Below, piece after piece: positions 36,008-47,343 of a DNA stretch of 64,000 nt (position 1 is its first letter; each line of letters opens with the position of its first letter). Position numbers and translations under genes: made by a program. This DNA comes from Caprella mutica (taxonomy: Eukaryota > Arthropoda > Malacostraca > Amphipoda > Caprellidae), in assembly GCA_947561585.1 (NCBI GenBank), contig CANNZV010001616.1, forward strand, positions 120,676 to 184,675, given 5' to 3'. A model generated the notes under the pieces. It ran no database searches. It saw only the letters and a list, made by a program, of their open reading frames with translations, and was not told the origin of the DNA.

Positions 36008-36145
36008 ACAATTTCTTTCTTACACTAATTTTTTTTGACAAATTATTTCTGACACATTTTTTCTGATACAAATTTTTTTTCCGACACAAATTTTTTTTCG
36101 ACACAATTTTTTTTCCGACGCAAATTTGTTCCTACATAAATTTTT
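36008..36145 (+). repeat. ~20-bp tandem repeat x 6
   Basis: Variants of gacacaaattttttttcc in succession, decaying at both ends. Confidence 0.75.
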
Positions 36146-37530
36146 TTGATATAAAATTATAAATTGAAATTAACTTTTCAGATGGGTTTTTGTAAAAATA
36201 GTGTACATTGATAGCAGCTATATCGTGTGAAAGTATCAATGTGAATAAATTATATATGAAGGAGTAGATGGTTAAAATAAGTTGCAGTATTTTTAATGTT
36301 CATAAAACTATGCATTAAATATATTCTATAATTTCTCCTAATAACATCACAGGTACCTAAATTTACACAGTTGTAATTTTGTGAATTATAGTTTCAGTAA
36401 AAATGATTTAGTTGCGGAGATAATTGAATCATTGCGGGACCATAGTATTTTAAGTTGCGTTATCTCTATTATATTCATGTCTCCACCAATTATATATTCA
36501 GTCAGATTTATGGTATAGATTTATAATATAGTAATGTAACATTATTAAAGATAGTTTTACTCATTTTATGTAAATAAAATTCAAAAACATAATCCATAAA
36601 GTGAACACAAAGAAAGAGAAATAGGCATATGCACTACTAGGGTAATAACTCGTTCACCGACATCACTAAGCATCAACAGTGAGAAGTAGAAATATCTGAA
36701 CTTCAAATTATTAAAATGAAATGCAAGCACTATTATTAAATAAAAATTTCAACTTCATTTAAAAATTGTAAGGGCAAATTAACAACACTGACGAAAATTC
36801 AAAGAAATTAGCTCTTCATTTAATATTATTATTTGAATCACTTAGATTTGCAGCACAACTTTTTGAAGGAAAAATATCACTTATTTTAGTAGCAAAATAT
36901 ATGAATTATCTCAAATTCGGCATCAACATGACAGTATTTGGACCAATATGATTGAATCTATTGTCATTTCCAGGCAGTATATGTACATCATACATTCTAA
37001 ATGTATTATGTATATTATGCTAGAATTTCGTAACTTGAAGCGTAATCGGGTCACTAATTGGTCGATTAAACAAATTAGTAATGCGAAAACACTACTTCCT
37101 AAATCTGCATGTTATAACTATACACCCTTGTAATTAATTGTACCTAACTGCCCCTTAGTTATCCATCGAAAATATAAATCTGGTTCTTTGATTCCGATGT
37201 GATGGTTAATTGCATTGTTTTTAACCCAATTAATTGTTATTACTATAATGAATCATTATTTATAAAGAGTAACTATATATGATAAAATTTGTATTTTGTT
37301 AATTATTGGCAGTTAAAATATATAAAGGAAAGTAAGTATACTAATCTGTTGAGGAATCAGTTGTAGACTATTTTTTTTCGAAGAGTTCTCTTTGGACCAA
37401 TACATTTGTATTGCATATTTTATTTTGATTGATTATAGTAACATATCATCATAAGTCATTATAAGAAAATAAAATTTTAACAATTTTATAAAAATATATA
37501 CAAGGCTCGTTGCTTTAGCAGGCGCGTATA
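36146..37530. repeat. Dispersed repeats
   Basis: 36,380-36,520 recurs at 15,890-16,000 and 52,520-52,640. 36,690-37,150 recurs at 35.3, 40.0 and 57.2 kb. No gene. Confidence 0.45.
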
Positions 37531-37569
37531 CAAGGGGGGGGGCATTTGTGGCAGATGCCCCCTCCTTGG
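37531..37569. repeat. G/C-rich hairpin at a probable transposon end
   Basis: CAAGGGGGGGGGCAT ... ATGCCCCCTCCTTG can pair over about 14 bp. The preceding ggcgcgtata and the abrupt composition change suggest the end of an unrelated element. Confidence 0.5.
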
Positions 37570-37681
37570 GGTCTGAACTTTTCAAAAATAAATCTACGGA
37601 TTAATAAAAATATATGGATTAATCCTCCAAATTGAAGAAATTTCAATTATTTGATTATTTTTAATTGCTTTTGACATGCTT

Positions 37682-38957
37682 GAACACTGTATTCTATCAA
37701 AATCGTCATTGTTAAATTGCGAAATTGGAGAAATTAAATTGCTTCAAGTCGTATTATGTATAAGCCTTTTCTATCACCCTATTAATATTAGCATTGTTCT
37801 TCAATTTAAAAATGTTTTTGAATTTGAGAAGAAATGCATCGTCCTGTACTCTGTAGTTTGCCAAAACACCTTCTTCTTCAACAGTACGCCGAAAATTCAT
37901 GCTTTCCCAAGATGAATGGAAGGGTGGCTTCAGAAGAGTTCGTGGTCTATTCAATGAAACTGGTTCTATTCACAAGAAAAAGCTAATGAAAACAAAACCA
38001 AAAAACACAAACTGCGATTCAGGAGGTGAAGAGTTTTTTGAAGAAACCAATAGTTTTTCTCTCAGAAAAGCTTTTCAGCAGATTTCATCCAAACCAAAAC
38101 AACTTGGTTTCCGTTTTTATCATTGAACTTCAGTTCGACCATTAACGAAAACCACATAAATAGCAGTTTTATGAGTGGATTATGCAGCAACCATCCAACA
38201 TGGCCAATTGAATCGTTTGGACAGAAGAAAAATTAATTTGCCTCCATCAAAAACACATCGAAAAAATGCGAATGAAAATCCTCGAAATATCTGGAAAACA
38301 AATGATAGGTATGATGCTAAGGTAATGATCTTCGTTGCAATTATTTATGGAATGGTTCCAATTGTTCAAGCATTCCTTAACGAATATGGCAACTTGTCAT
38401 CGGTTAATGGTGTTTCAAAACTCTGATTGCTCCAGCACATTATTTGGCTCAGCCTGCAACTTCTTCACTTTGGTGGATGAAGATCACATTGCACAAATGC
38501 AGCTCCAGAATTTTCAATGCAAATTTTCGAGGACGAGTGATTAGCAGAAGTACGGAAATAAAATTCCTGGTCAGCACACAGTTTAAATTTCAACCCTTTG
38601 GACTTTCACATCTGGGCTGCTGCACAAACTCGAGTTTATATATAGAAAAAAAACATATTCCAACGAGTCTTCAAAGCTTCGTGTTCAAATGTGTTCAAAG
38701 CTTCGCTCAAATATATAACAAGAAGACTCAAGAAAGTATGCAAGAATGATCTCAAGTGTGCTTCGTTCTGTCTTCAGACTGGTGAGGGTCATTTTCAACA
38801 ACTTGTGTAGGACCTCAGGAAATGTGCCTCATATGAAATAATAGTATAAATGATTAATAATAATAACAATCCTTTCTTTTCCTACAAAGTGATGTATCTC
38901 TAATGGTGTTTGACTTATTTCAAGTGCTTCTAATTCGCATCTGATAGAACACAGCGT
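37682..38957 (+). mobile_element. Degenerate DDE transposon, copy B
   Basis: The left end gaacactgtattctatcaaa and the inverse of the right end (aacgctgtgttctatcagat) form a TIR like that of copy A. The plus-strand body holds transposase remnants. Its right end lies directly beside copy C, which is in the opposite orientation. Confidence 0.6.
37880..38757 (+). pseudogene. Transposase pseudogene (copy B)
   Basis: 37,899-38,126 reads FRRVRGLFNETGSIHKKKLM and later SFSLRKAFQQISSKP, the helix-turn-helix part of this transposase class. 38,300-38,410 gives GMVPIVQAFLNEYGNLSSVN. 38,450-38,560 gives SSLWWMKITLHKC and NANFRGRVISRSTE, where the QDGAPPH motif is destroyed. At least three frame changes and loss of the second and third catalytic motifs make it inactive. 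Confidence 0.65.
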
Positions 38958-38962
38958 TTAAT

Positions 38963-39735
38963 ATGGTTTTTATGAGTTTTGCTGCAGCCAATGATTGAAT
39001 ATTATGATTAAGTTATTGACTAACAGTCTATTAGACCTAAAATACAGCAAATGGACTATAAAATACATGCACTGTGTTCCATCAGAAACGACATTTTTCA
39101 ATTACGAATTAGAAGCACTTCTAATGCATTAATTGTCATCATTTTGATGTAAAAGAAAGTATTATTATTAAACATATATTGTCATATATCATATGAGGCA
39201 CATCTCCTGAGGCCCTACCAAAGACAGAACGAAGCAATCTTCAAAACATTCTTGCAAAATTTCTCGGGGGTCTCCTGGTAATATATTTCAGCAGAACTTT
39301 AAACACTGTGTATAAGAGACACAATGGATCTTTCTTCTTTTTCATATATAAACTCAAGTTTGTGCAGTAGCCAAGTAGTGAAAATCCAAAGGGATGAGAT
39401 CTTGACTGAGTGCTGGCCAGAGATTTTCCGTTCTTCTGCTAATGAATCGACCTCGAAACTGTTCATTGAGAGACTCTACAGTTGTATTTGTGCAATGTGA
39501 TGGAGAGCCGTCTTGCATCCACCAAAGTGAAGAATGAGTTGCAAAATGGTGCAGTCTGGGCCAAATAATGTCCAGGAGCAATCTGAGATATAAAACACCG
39601 ATAACCGATGACCAGTTGCCATCATCGTCAAGGAATGCATGAACGATTTGATCCATTCAATTAATAATGGATGGCAACAAGGATATTACCTTAGCATCAT
39701 ACCTATCATTTATTCCGTTGATATTTCGAGGATTT
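38963..39735 (-). mobile_element. Truncated DDE transposon, copy C
   Basis: Same 117-bp leader plus TIR (cactgtgttccatcagaaac) as copy A. It is cut off on the right after atatttcgaggattttcatt, where an R1-flank module (agagcagtgaatttgcaat) begins. It retains the uninterrupted AAATAATG target of the copy A MITE. Confidence 0.65.
39354..39656 (-). pseudogene. Transposase fragment (copy C), catalytic region
   Basis: This is the longest preserved piece of the family: 100 codons with VHAFLDDDGNWSSV, SSLWWMQDGSPSHCTNTTVE, FRGRFISRRTENLWPALSQD and LIPLDFHYL. The second Asp (QDG) and the Asp of the SPDL-equivalent (SQDL) are both kept. The N-terminal half and first Asp are missing, so it is not functional. 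Compared with A and B, it gives the family's best reading of the active-site region. Confidence 0.7.
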
Positions 39736-40720
39736 TCATTAGATTAAGAGCAGTGAATTTGCAATACGATGGGGCATATATAGTCAGCTTGTTGTTAAGT
39801 ATTCCTAATATTTAAAAATTATAGATGGACGACATTATGAAATTAAATTTAAGTTGTGTCTCTGTACGAAGCTTGTTTGCATTATCTTGTAAAAATATAT
39901 CATAGTATTTGGATATGGGTTAGTAATTTTAACTTTATTTTAAATTTCAAATTAACAACACTGACTAAAAGTCAAAGAAATTATTTCAACTTATTATTTT
40001 ATCACTTTCAGCGGCAATTTGCAGAACAAATTTTCTGATGGAAAACTAAAAAAAATTCGGTTGCGGAATATATTCACTATTTCTAATTCGGTATTAATAT
40101 GAGAGCATTTGGTTGATGAACTCTATCGTCATTTACAGACTGTAGACGTACAGCATACATTCTGCAACAGAATTTTACAATTTGAACCCTAATCGGGTAG
40201 CTCATTGGTCGATTATTATCTAAACAAATTAGCATTGCGAAAACACTACTTCTAGAAACAGAATGCTAAAACCATACACTCCAATAACTTATTGTACCTA
40301 AATATGAAGAAAGTATTGAACACTGTACCCATTGTTACCCACCTAAAATTTGAACACAATTTTTATTGATTGAACTATTTAATTGTTATTCATACCGTTA
40401 ACTGTTAGTTATACAGTTAATTGTTATGTATAAAAATAGCGAGGAGTATTTAAAGCGTTTAATATTCCCCTTCGTAGGTTGTTGATTAAAAAAGATTTTT
40501 TTGGTAAATTATCGGCAGTTGAAATTAGTAAGTGATGATACAGAGAAGTAAGTGTAGCTCCTTCTCTAGAAGTACAAGTATATTTTTGTAGACTTCTTTA
40601 TTGACCTGTATATTCACATCTGTATCTCCTTGTTTGAACTACCTGCCATTTAGTGTAACATAGTTTGAAGAGCTCGCATGAAATTTGTTAGTCATTTTAC
40701 AATTATATATATGAAATATT
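39736..40720. repeat. Dispersed repeats
   Basis: R1 3'-flank module at about 39,740-39,900. R1-like diverged box at about 40,600-40,660 (cttctttattgacctgtata). Two acagttaattgttat units near 40,390-40,420. No gene. Confidence 0.45.
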
Positions 40721-41732
40721 TTTCATATTTGATCGTTTTTAAAAACGAATACTCATTCACAGAATTGAATTTTAATAAATAAAGTCTCGTTTCTTTGGTA
40801 GAGATTGTGTCGAGAAACTATTTCAAAGATTAATTGCAGATTAATTGGTTATTGAGAAAAATTGTGTATATTTACCTCTGATATAAATAAATCATAAAGC
40901 TTGAGGAGTGTTATTAGTTTAAACTGATACGAATTTCTAAATTCACTTCTTATTGTAAGAATGAGTTAAAACAATGTTTTGTTTAATGAATTGAATCAAT
41001 ATTTGTATGATTTAACACTCATTTTCTTGAGTCACCCAATACACATCTTCGATGTAGGTTATCGCAACTATCTTTATGTTTGAAAGGTCCATAATGGAAC
41101 CACTATAATATCACGTGTCTGGTTTTAAATCGTTTAGCTTATTTTTCCTCACTTCACTCATGCAGTCTATCAGTTTACTGTACTAGAGGTCAGCTGTTCG
41201 ATTCCTAATGAGGCAATTGTTTTCTTTATCTCTTAAATATAATATTTATTTATTTAAACTCCACTCTTTCTCTCTAGTGCTCCCTACTTATTCCCTTTCT
41301 TTTATTCTACTCTCAATAAACTACTCTACAGCATTTAACCTTCACGATAGCATTGCCACTTTGTAATGACAGTGGTTGGTACCAGTTTCATCTAATAACC
41401 AAAGATAGACCAGAAGATATGAGGAATTAAAATGTGACAAAGAATATTGAATCACATTGACTGACTGCAATAAACAAACAGATAAACAAATATAGATTTA
41501 ATATATGTGTTAAGTTGTATTTTTAATAAATACATCGTAATTAGTAATGAAACATTAAAATATTATTATTTTCATTTTATATGTATAATATATAATGTTG
41601 AATCTACATATTAAATTTTTTTTAATCTAAACTGCATGAGTTTTAAACATTCCCAATCATATTATTTTATAAACTGTTTTATCACCATTTTATCAATGGT
41701 GTTAAGATCAGGAATTATTCTAAAAGTATTAA
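40721..41732. repeat. Dispersed repeats
   Basis: The tgtcgagaaactatttcaaa module (40,800-41,140), the SINE-like module at 41,145-41,225, then the agaccagaagatatgaggaa module at 41,400-41,500. This is the same order as at 29.0-30.7 kb. Confidence 0.5.
41145..41225 (+). repeat. tRNA-derived SINE-like module
   Basis: cctcacttcactcatgcagt, ttactgtactagaggtcagc, tGTTCGATTCC. It is one of the best preserved copies. Confidence 0.5.
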
Positions 41733-42279
41733 AGGGGCAGTCCAGTCAAAATCTAACTATCGCCAAATTGGTCCTAAATCGATTTAGTATATTTATTTAT
41801 GTAACATTAGAATATTCGTTGATTTTAGAAATATAAATATATAAAAAGTATATTGCAAATTAGTGGCGCCATCTTTGTACTGCTAATCATTGTAGTACGT
41901 AAACAAAATGATAACCAGTCCCAGACTTGAATCGGTTATTAACTTATGAAAAAGGTGAAAAGAATTTATAAAATTGAAAACTGTCCTTCGAGTCAATTAG
42001 ATTTAGTTTTGAAAAGAAAACCATCTCTTCATGAATTACCTGTTAATACTGTTGATAGAAAAATTGTTTACGTGTTATCAGCTATAAAATGTAAACAAAT
42101 AGTACAGAGTGGTGGCGCCATCTGTAGGAGGACGCAGGAACTAAATCGAATTTATAAAATATGATATATATCACTTATTATATTTTTTCAATCGTTTAAT
42201 TCAACAAGAATGCTTTATTCTTACTAAGTGATCTTTCAACACTAATATTATGAAAACAAAAATTGACTGAACTGCCCCT
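41733..42279. mobile_element. 547-bp non-autonomous element flanked by TTAA
   Basis: Ends AGGGGCAGTCCAGTCAAAAT and inverse AGGGGCAGTTCAGTCAATTT, with TTAA at 41,729-41,732 and 42,280-42,283. Flanks rejoin the repeat continuous at 29,793-29,830 (tctaaaagtaatagccatac), though exact target matching is imperfect and a TA duplication is not excluded. Two direct ggtggcgccatctgt-like words lie inside. The 72-codon frame within has no recognisable motif. Confidence 0.7.
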
Positions 42280-42283
42280 TTAA

Positions 42284-42880
42284 CCATACAATAATTAGAA
42301 TAGCTTATTTTAACTCCAATTAGAGTTGCAAATCAATCAATGATGATATTTAGTCTTCAGTTACTTTTGGTTTATTTGATAGTGTATCCAGGATACGCTT
42401 TATGTATCTGTGTATCAGTGATGTGTTATTTCGTATCGAAACATGTAACTCAAACTATGCAGTTTAGTTTGTTGTTAACGACTCATATTCATTGAAACTA
42501 TTAGGTTATGGGATATTAACTGCAACTCAGTGGGTATTTGAACATTTCCATTGAAGAGCTGACACATTCTGAAAGTAGGAGGTAGAAAGCAAGACAGTAA
42601 ATTCATACAGTATATAGTTAATCACACAGATTAATGTTATTAATAGTGTTTACTGTCATAACGACTGTAATTGTTATTTATACAATAAATTGTTATTAAT
42701 ACAGTAAATTGTTATTATTAAATAGTGACGAGTATCAAACTATACAATATTCACCTGAGTGATGAATAACAATGACAAAATCTATATTTGGTAAATTAAT
42801 GTCAGTTAGAAATAGTAAGCCAGCAGCGAGAGAAATTGGCGTTAGCAGTAAAATATTTTTTCAAAACTTTATTTATCTTT
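42284..42880. repeat. Dispersed repeat, near-identical to 29,880-30,150
   Basis: tatgggatattaactgcaac and gaagagctgacacattctga are preserved in both. Three reiterated aaattgttattaatacagt units near 42,680. Confidence 0.6.
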
Positions 42881-42985
42881 GGAGAGTCCTCTCTGGACCA
42901 ATCTTTACATCAGAAGTTCATCTCCTTGTGTGAACTGACATTAAATCACGCAATTATTAACATTGCAGATAATCTGTCTTGAGAA
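42881..42985 (+). repeat. Core repeat R1, copy 8
   Basis: Consensus except ctctctggacc, cttgtgtgaactg and ttgcagataatc. Confidence 0.85.
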
Positions 42986-43812
42986 GAGTAGTAGATTCCC
43001 ATTATGATGGGACCCATGGTCATCTTGATAATAACTATTCGCAATATTATAATAATTAAATTGGAAAACTTATAAATTTATTGATAATTCGTTTTTATGT
43101 ACGAATTTACCAAACTGAAATAGAGCAACCTGCTTATACATGAACTTAATTATATAATATAAAAAGAACGTTCGTTTCCATCAATAATTGTGTTGAGTTT
43201 TTTACCAAGAAGTAGACTTTTCTGTACCTATTCAATGTACATGGAATCGGTTTCTATTTGTTGCATACAGGCAAGTGTTTGAAAGAATTAAATATAATAT
43301 TTATTGCTTATGTTCAGTTTATTGCTTATACTTATATACATATTTTACATGGTTTGCATAGTTTATTTTTATTTTAATTAGCTTTTATACATAGTTTGCT
43401 TATATTTTACATAGTTTGTTACCATTATTGATCCAACATTTTATAATTCATTATTGATCCAACATTTTTACTAATACTAATGTACGAATTCTAATTATTT
43501 TTGTATGAATAATTCATCATTCTCAAATTGAAAGCGCAGTGAAATTGCATTACGATGGGGCATATGGTCATTGGTCACCTTGATTCTAACTATTAATAAT
43601 GTTGTAAAAAATATAAACGGATTAACTTCTAAATTTATGGTAAAGTTATGTTTGTGTACGAATTTAAAAAACGGAAATATCGCATCATGTTCAGTGGTTC
43701 ACAGTATCGTGTTTTCTCTACTTATTTCACCGTTCTACTGTTTCAATTTGAATGAAGTAATATTCTCTCAGAGAAACGATATAGTAATCGGACACTTACA
43801 GTATTCAGAATA
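42986..43812. repeat. Dispersed repeats
   Basis: 43,170-43,440 is the inverse of the 32.6-32.9 kb block. 43,530-43,800 is an R1-3'-flank module with cacttacagtattcagaa at its end. No gene. Confidence 0.5.
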
Positions 43813-43814
43813 TA

Positions 43815-45085
43815 CAGGGTGCAGAGAAAGTCCCCGATCACATAAAAATGTTAATTCAATGAATTGTGATGAATGAAATAAAACAAAATTTATCACACAA
43901 TATCTCAATAAACCCATTTAACAGTTCTACCAACTATTTTTCAATATGACAACCGTTGGCGGTGAATACTATCTCGAGTCTACCTCTGAAGCTCTCTACA
44001 GCGGCACGGAACGTTTCTTGGGGAATTTTGGTCCATTGTCGCTCGAGGAACTTCTTCATCAGAGTTTTCGTACTAGCATGAGCTGTAGCGCACGCTTCCT
44101 TCTCTAAGATGGACCACACACAAATGTCCAGAGGGTTCAGGTCCGGCGATGAAGGAGTATACAATTCCTTCCTCCAAAACACAGGAAAGTGACGCTCACA
44201 CCAATCCTGAGTTTTGTTCGCTGTAAAAGGCCAGTCCTTGAAGTGCTTCTTCATCTCGACTTGTCCTGAAGTCAAAATATCCTCGATATACTATTTTGCG
44301 TTAACTTTAGCGCATCTTTGACGAAAATGAGAGGAGATCTCCAACTCTCAGAGATGGCAGCCCAAACCATCACAGAGGCAGGGTTTTGGCGACGGAAAAC
44401 AGTTTTTACAGATGGATGGATACTGTCAGCACTTTTGGCCAAAATTCTGTCGTTCTTGTAGTTGAATTTGGCCTCCACAGTGAACTTTTTATCATCCGAA
44501 AAAACGATCTCCCCAGCCTCCGTGCCATCTTTCATTCAATTCAAAAGATTCTTTGATCTGTCCTGGCTCTACTGTTTCTGCAAGTCGGTGAGCTGTTGCA
44601 TGTTGGTCATTTTGAAGGAGAACAACTTGAGGTCTTCCTTGACTATGGTTCTCACACTTTTTTTAGTCGATATCCATACTCTTAGCCATCTTTCTCATGC
44701 TTTGCTTGGGGTTCCTCCCTATCCGCTCCCTAATGGCTTTGATTTTGGTTGGAGTGCGTGCAGTGCGAGGTCGTCCACACCTGGGTCAATCACCTGTTGT
44801 CTCCAGCTCTTGGTAGCGTTTAACAGCATCCCTAACAGTCGATTTCGGTGCTTTTAACAGCTTAACAATATCTGGGTTTGTCTTCCCCGCGCAGTGTAGC
44901 TGAATAATAGCCTCACGTTGACTCATTTTTACAAAAGAAAGTGTAATTTTATCAAAATGTAGACCTGTAACATTAAAGTTTATGATTATAGGAAGAGAAT
45001 GAGATATAATTGGATAAATTCAGTAAATAAATAACATCTTTAATAAAAAAAATAGAATTTGATTGGGGACTTTCTCCGCACCTTG
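43815..45085 (-). mobile_element. Degenerate mariner-like transposon, complete ends
   Basis: TIRs CAGGGTGCAGAGAAAGTCCC (left) and inverse CAAGGTGCGGAGAAAGTCCC (right), 1,271 bp apart, the normal length for mariner/Tc1-type elements. TA precedes the left end (43,813-43,814); the right copy has changed to TC. It contains one broken transposase gene on the minus strand. Confidence 0.88.
43934..44926 (-). pseudogene. Mariner/Tc1-type transposase pseudogene
   Basis: ATG at 44,926 starts MSQREAIIQLHCAGKTNPDI, the first helix-turn-helix of an IS630/Tc1/mariner transposase, followed by a GRPRT linker and second HTH (IRERIGRNPKQSMRKMAKS). In-frame stops follow TTGD and MDID. The first catalytic Asp is in EIVFSDDKKFTVE. 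A frameshift lies near 44,305. The segment that should carry the second catalytic Asp (Q-D-x-A-P) is absent: WPF joins directly to TANKTQDWCERHF, a local deletion of about ten codons. SPDLNPLD, with the third acidic residue, is intact. The SPDLNPLDxxVWSILE form suggests one of the non-mauritiana mariner/maT-like lineages. Inactive. Confidence 0.85.
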
Positions 45086-46650
45086 TCAACAAATATCAAT
45101 TATATTTCTGAAGATCAGATTGGTTTATGATAAAACTAAAAATCTAAAAGACATTTATCGTGTTTTTCAACCGCTAGAAAAATTTCGTACTTAAAAATTG
45201 AAATCTGACTATTTTCTGCACTAGTTTAGTACAGCCTGCAAGTGTATTATTTTGACAGTGCATTTATGAACCGTTAGATTTTATGAAGAAATACATAATA
45301 CGAAGTAATTTCATAAATTCATATCAGTCAAAACTAATTTATTTCCTGAAGCCTTCGTTCATTTAGGTATACATAGCTACATCTTTTTTTTTCCTTTTGA
45401 AGATTTCTCTGGAAAAAACCAGATCAAAATAAAAAAAGTCTGGTGCACATTAAAAAAAATGTTAAAATTATTATCTCTCATTGAAGATATGTTATTATAA
45501 GCAATTAGAAATGAGAAAATTATAAAAAGTTAGTGTTGAAATCACTGACAATTTCCGGTGAACAAAAAAAGGAAATGAAGATATAAATAGATTGGTCCAC
45601 TGAGGACTCTCCAAAAATACATAGCACCACAAGACTTGCTTAAACTGTACTCTTACTTCTCTGTCTGCTCATTTACTAATTTTACCTGCCTTTTCAGCTT
45701 TTTCAAATAAATTAGCTATTCAAGTCAATATTATACAGTTTAATAATCGTCATTCTTTATAAATAGCAATTAACTGTTTGAATAATAATAAATCGAACTA
45801 GTAACCATTAACTGCTTATGGACCATACACATATCATCGTATCAACAAATCCAGAAAAATTATGTTTATATTTTCGATGGGTAACTAAGGGGCAGAGTTC
45901 ACCATTTTCTCTAGACTGGGGTGTGTAGTTGTAGCCTTCAGTTTCTTAAAACATATTTTCGCAATATTAATTCTTTTGATCACTAATTATTCACACTATT
46001 ATGGTCAAGTTATACAATTTTGGCACTGCATACCAACATTCAGAATGTATGTTACACAGCTTGTAAATGACGGTAGAGAACTTCAAATTGGTTGAAATGC
46101 TCCTCATGTTAGCTGAATTAGAGATATTTAATATATTTAGCAATCGAATTACAGTAATTTCTAATTCAAAGAAATAACCTTTACTTATTAATTTATTATT
46201 CAATTGCAGCAGTGATTTCCAAAACATATTCTCTGATGGAAAACTAAAACTAATTTCGGTAGCGAAATATATTCTTTATCTCTAATTCTGAATTAGCATG
46301 AGTGAATTTAGAATAATTTGACGGTATCTATCGTAATTTGCTGACTGTTTGTCTGCTCTGTTTTCTTTCAATATTGTCTTTTACTTTCAGAAACGCCTCA
46401 AAAAAAAAATAAAAAAAAAACACAGGAACTCAGAAGAATTCGATATCAAACTGCCATTCATATCGCACTGAAAAAAAAATGAGTGTGAATATCAAATTAC
46501 GTCATCTCTCATATAAGTCCATCAAACTTCTCCGATGGGAAACTAACACAAGTTTCAATAGCGTAAGTTATTCAATATCTCTAATTCACAACATACATTC
46601 TAAATGTATGCTTTGCTAGAGTTTTAAAACTTGAAGCGTAATCGGGTCAC
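45086..46650. repeat. Dispersed repeats
   Basis: A diverged inverted R1-like box at about 45,570-45,615 (agattggtccactgaggact). 45,960-46,300 is an inverted relative of the module at 35-37 kb. 46,355-46,530 is a partial third copy of the 16.3/53.0 kb repeat. No gene. Confidence 0.45.
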
Positions 46651-46734
46651 TCTTTACATCAGAAGTTCATCTCCTTGTGTGAACTGACATTAAATCACGC
46701 AATTATTAACATTGCAAATAATCTGTATTGAGAG
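46651..46734 (+). repeat. Core repeat R1, copy 9 (5'-truncated)
   Basis: Begins abruptly at tctttacatcagaagttcat, directly after gcgtaatcgggtcac of another module that elsewhere continues taattggtcg. This is a recombination or deletion junction. Confidence 0.8.
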
Positions 46735-47184
46735 GAACAGTAGATTCCCATTACGATGGGACCCATGGTCATCTTGATGATAACTATTCACATTGTTATA
46801 TGTAACAATTTATTGGAAAATTTAAATATTTATTGATAATTTGTTTTTATGTACGAATTTAACAATCGGAAATAGAGCAGCCATTCCGGACGGGCAATTT
46901 GATACTTGTAATGTACGAGAGCTTCATTTAATGGTATACTGTTGAAATATTTAATCTCTCTGGCGGTCAATTTCTGATATACATTGTTGTAATTTTGTTG
47001 GAATAATTGTTTTTATTTATAAACTACTAAATAAATTTTTTAGAAACTCTGTCAAAGTAATATTAGACATGTGATTAGGTTTTTTTTTTATAAAAGGCCC
47101 CCTGCCAGATGGCTAAAAGTGTAATTGAATTACAATAACAGAATTGAATTACAATAATCCCTTAACATATTCCCGCTACTATAT
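46735..47184. repeat. Dispersed repeats
   Basis: R1 3'-flank module to about 46,880, then sequence related to 30,890-30,970 (gatatttaatctctctggcg). No gene. Confidence 0.4.
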
Positions 47185-47343
47185 GTTTAACATTTTCAAT
47201 GTTTTTTTATTACAAATTATTTATCTTTGCACTTTCAGTAATTCAAATTATCAGCTATGCATAAATATGTATATAATTTATATATTGAAAAATATTATTC
47301 TATTTATATCTGGATTTATGGACTGCTTAAGTGCTTATTCATA

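Noticed and set aside
44462..44857. Plus-strand 131-codon ORF
   Set aside because: It is antisense to the mariner-like transposase, whose minus-strand motifs are clear.
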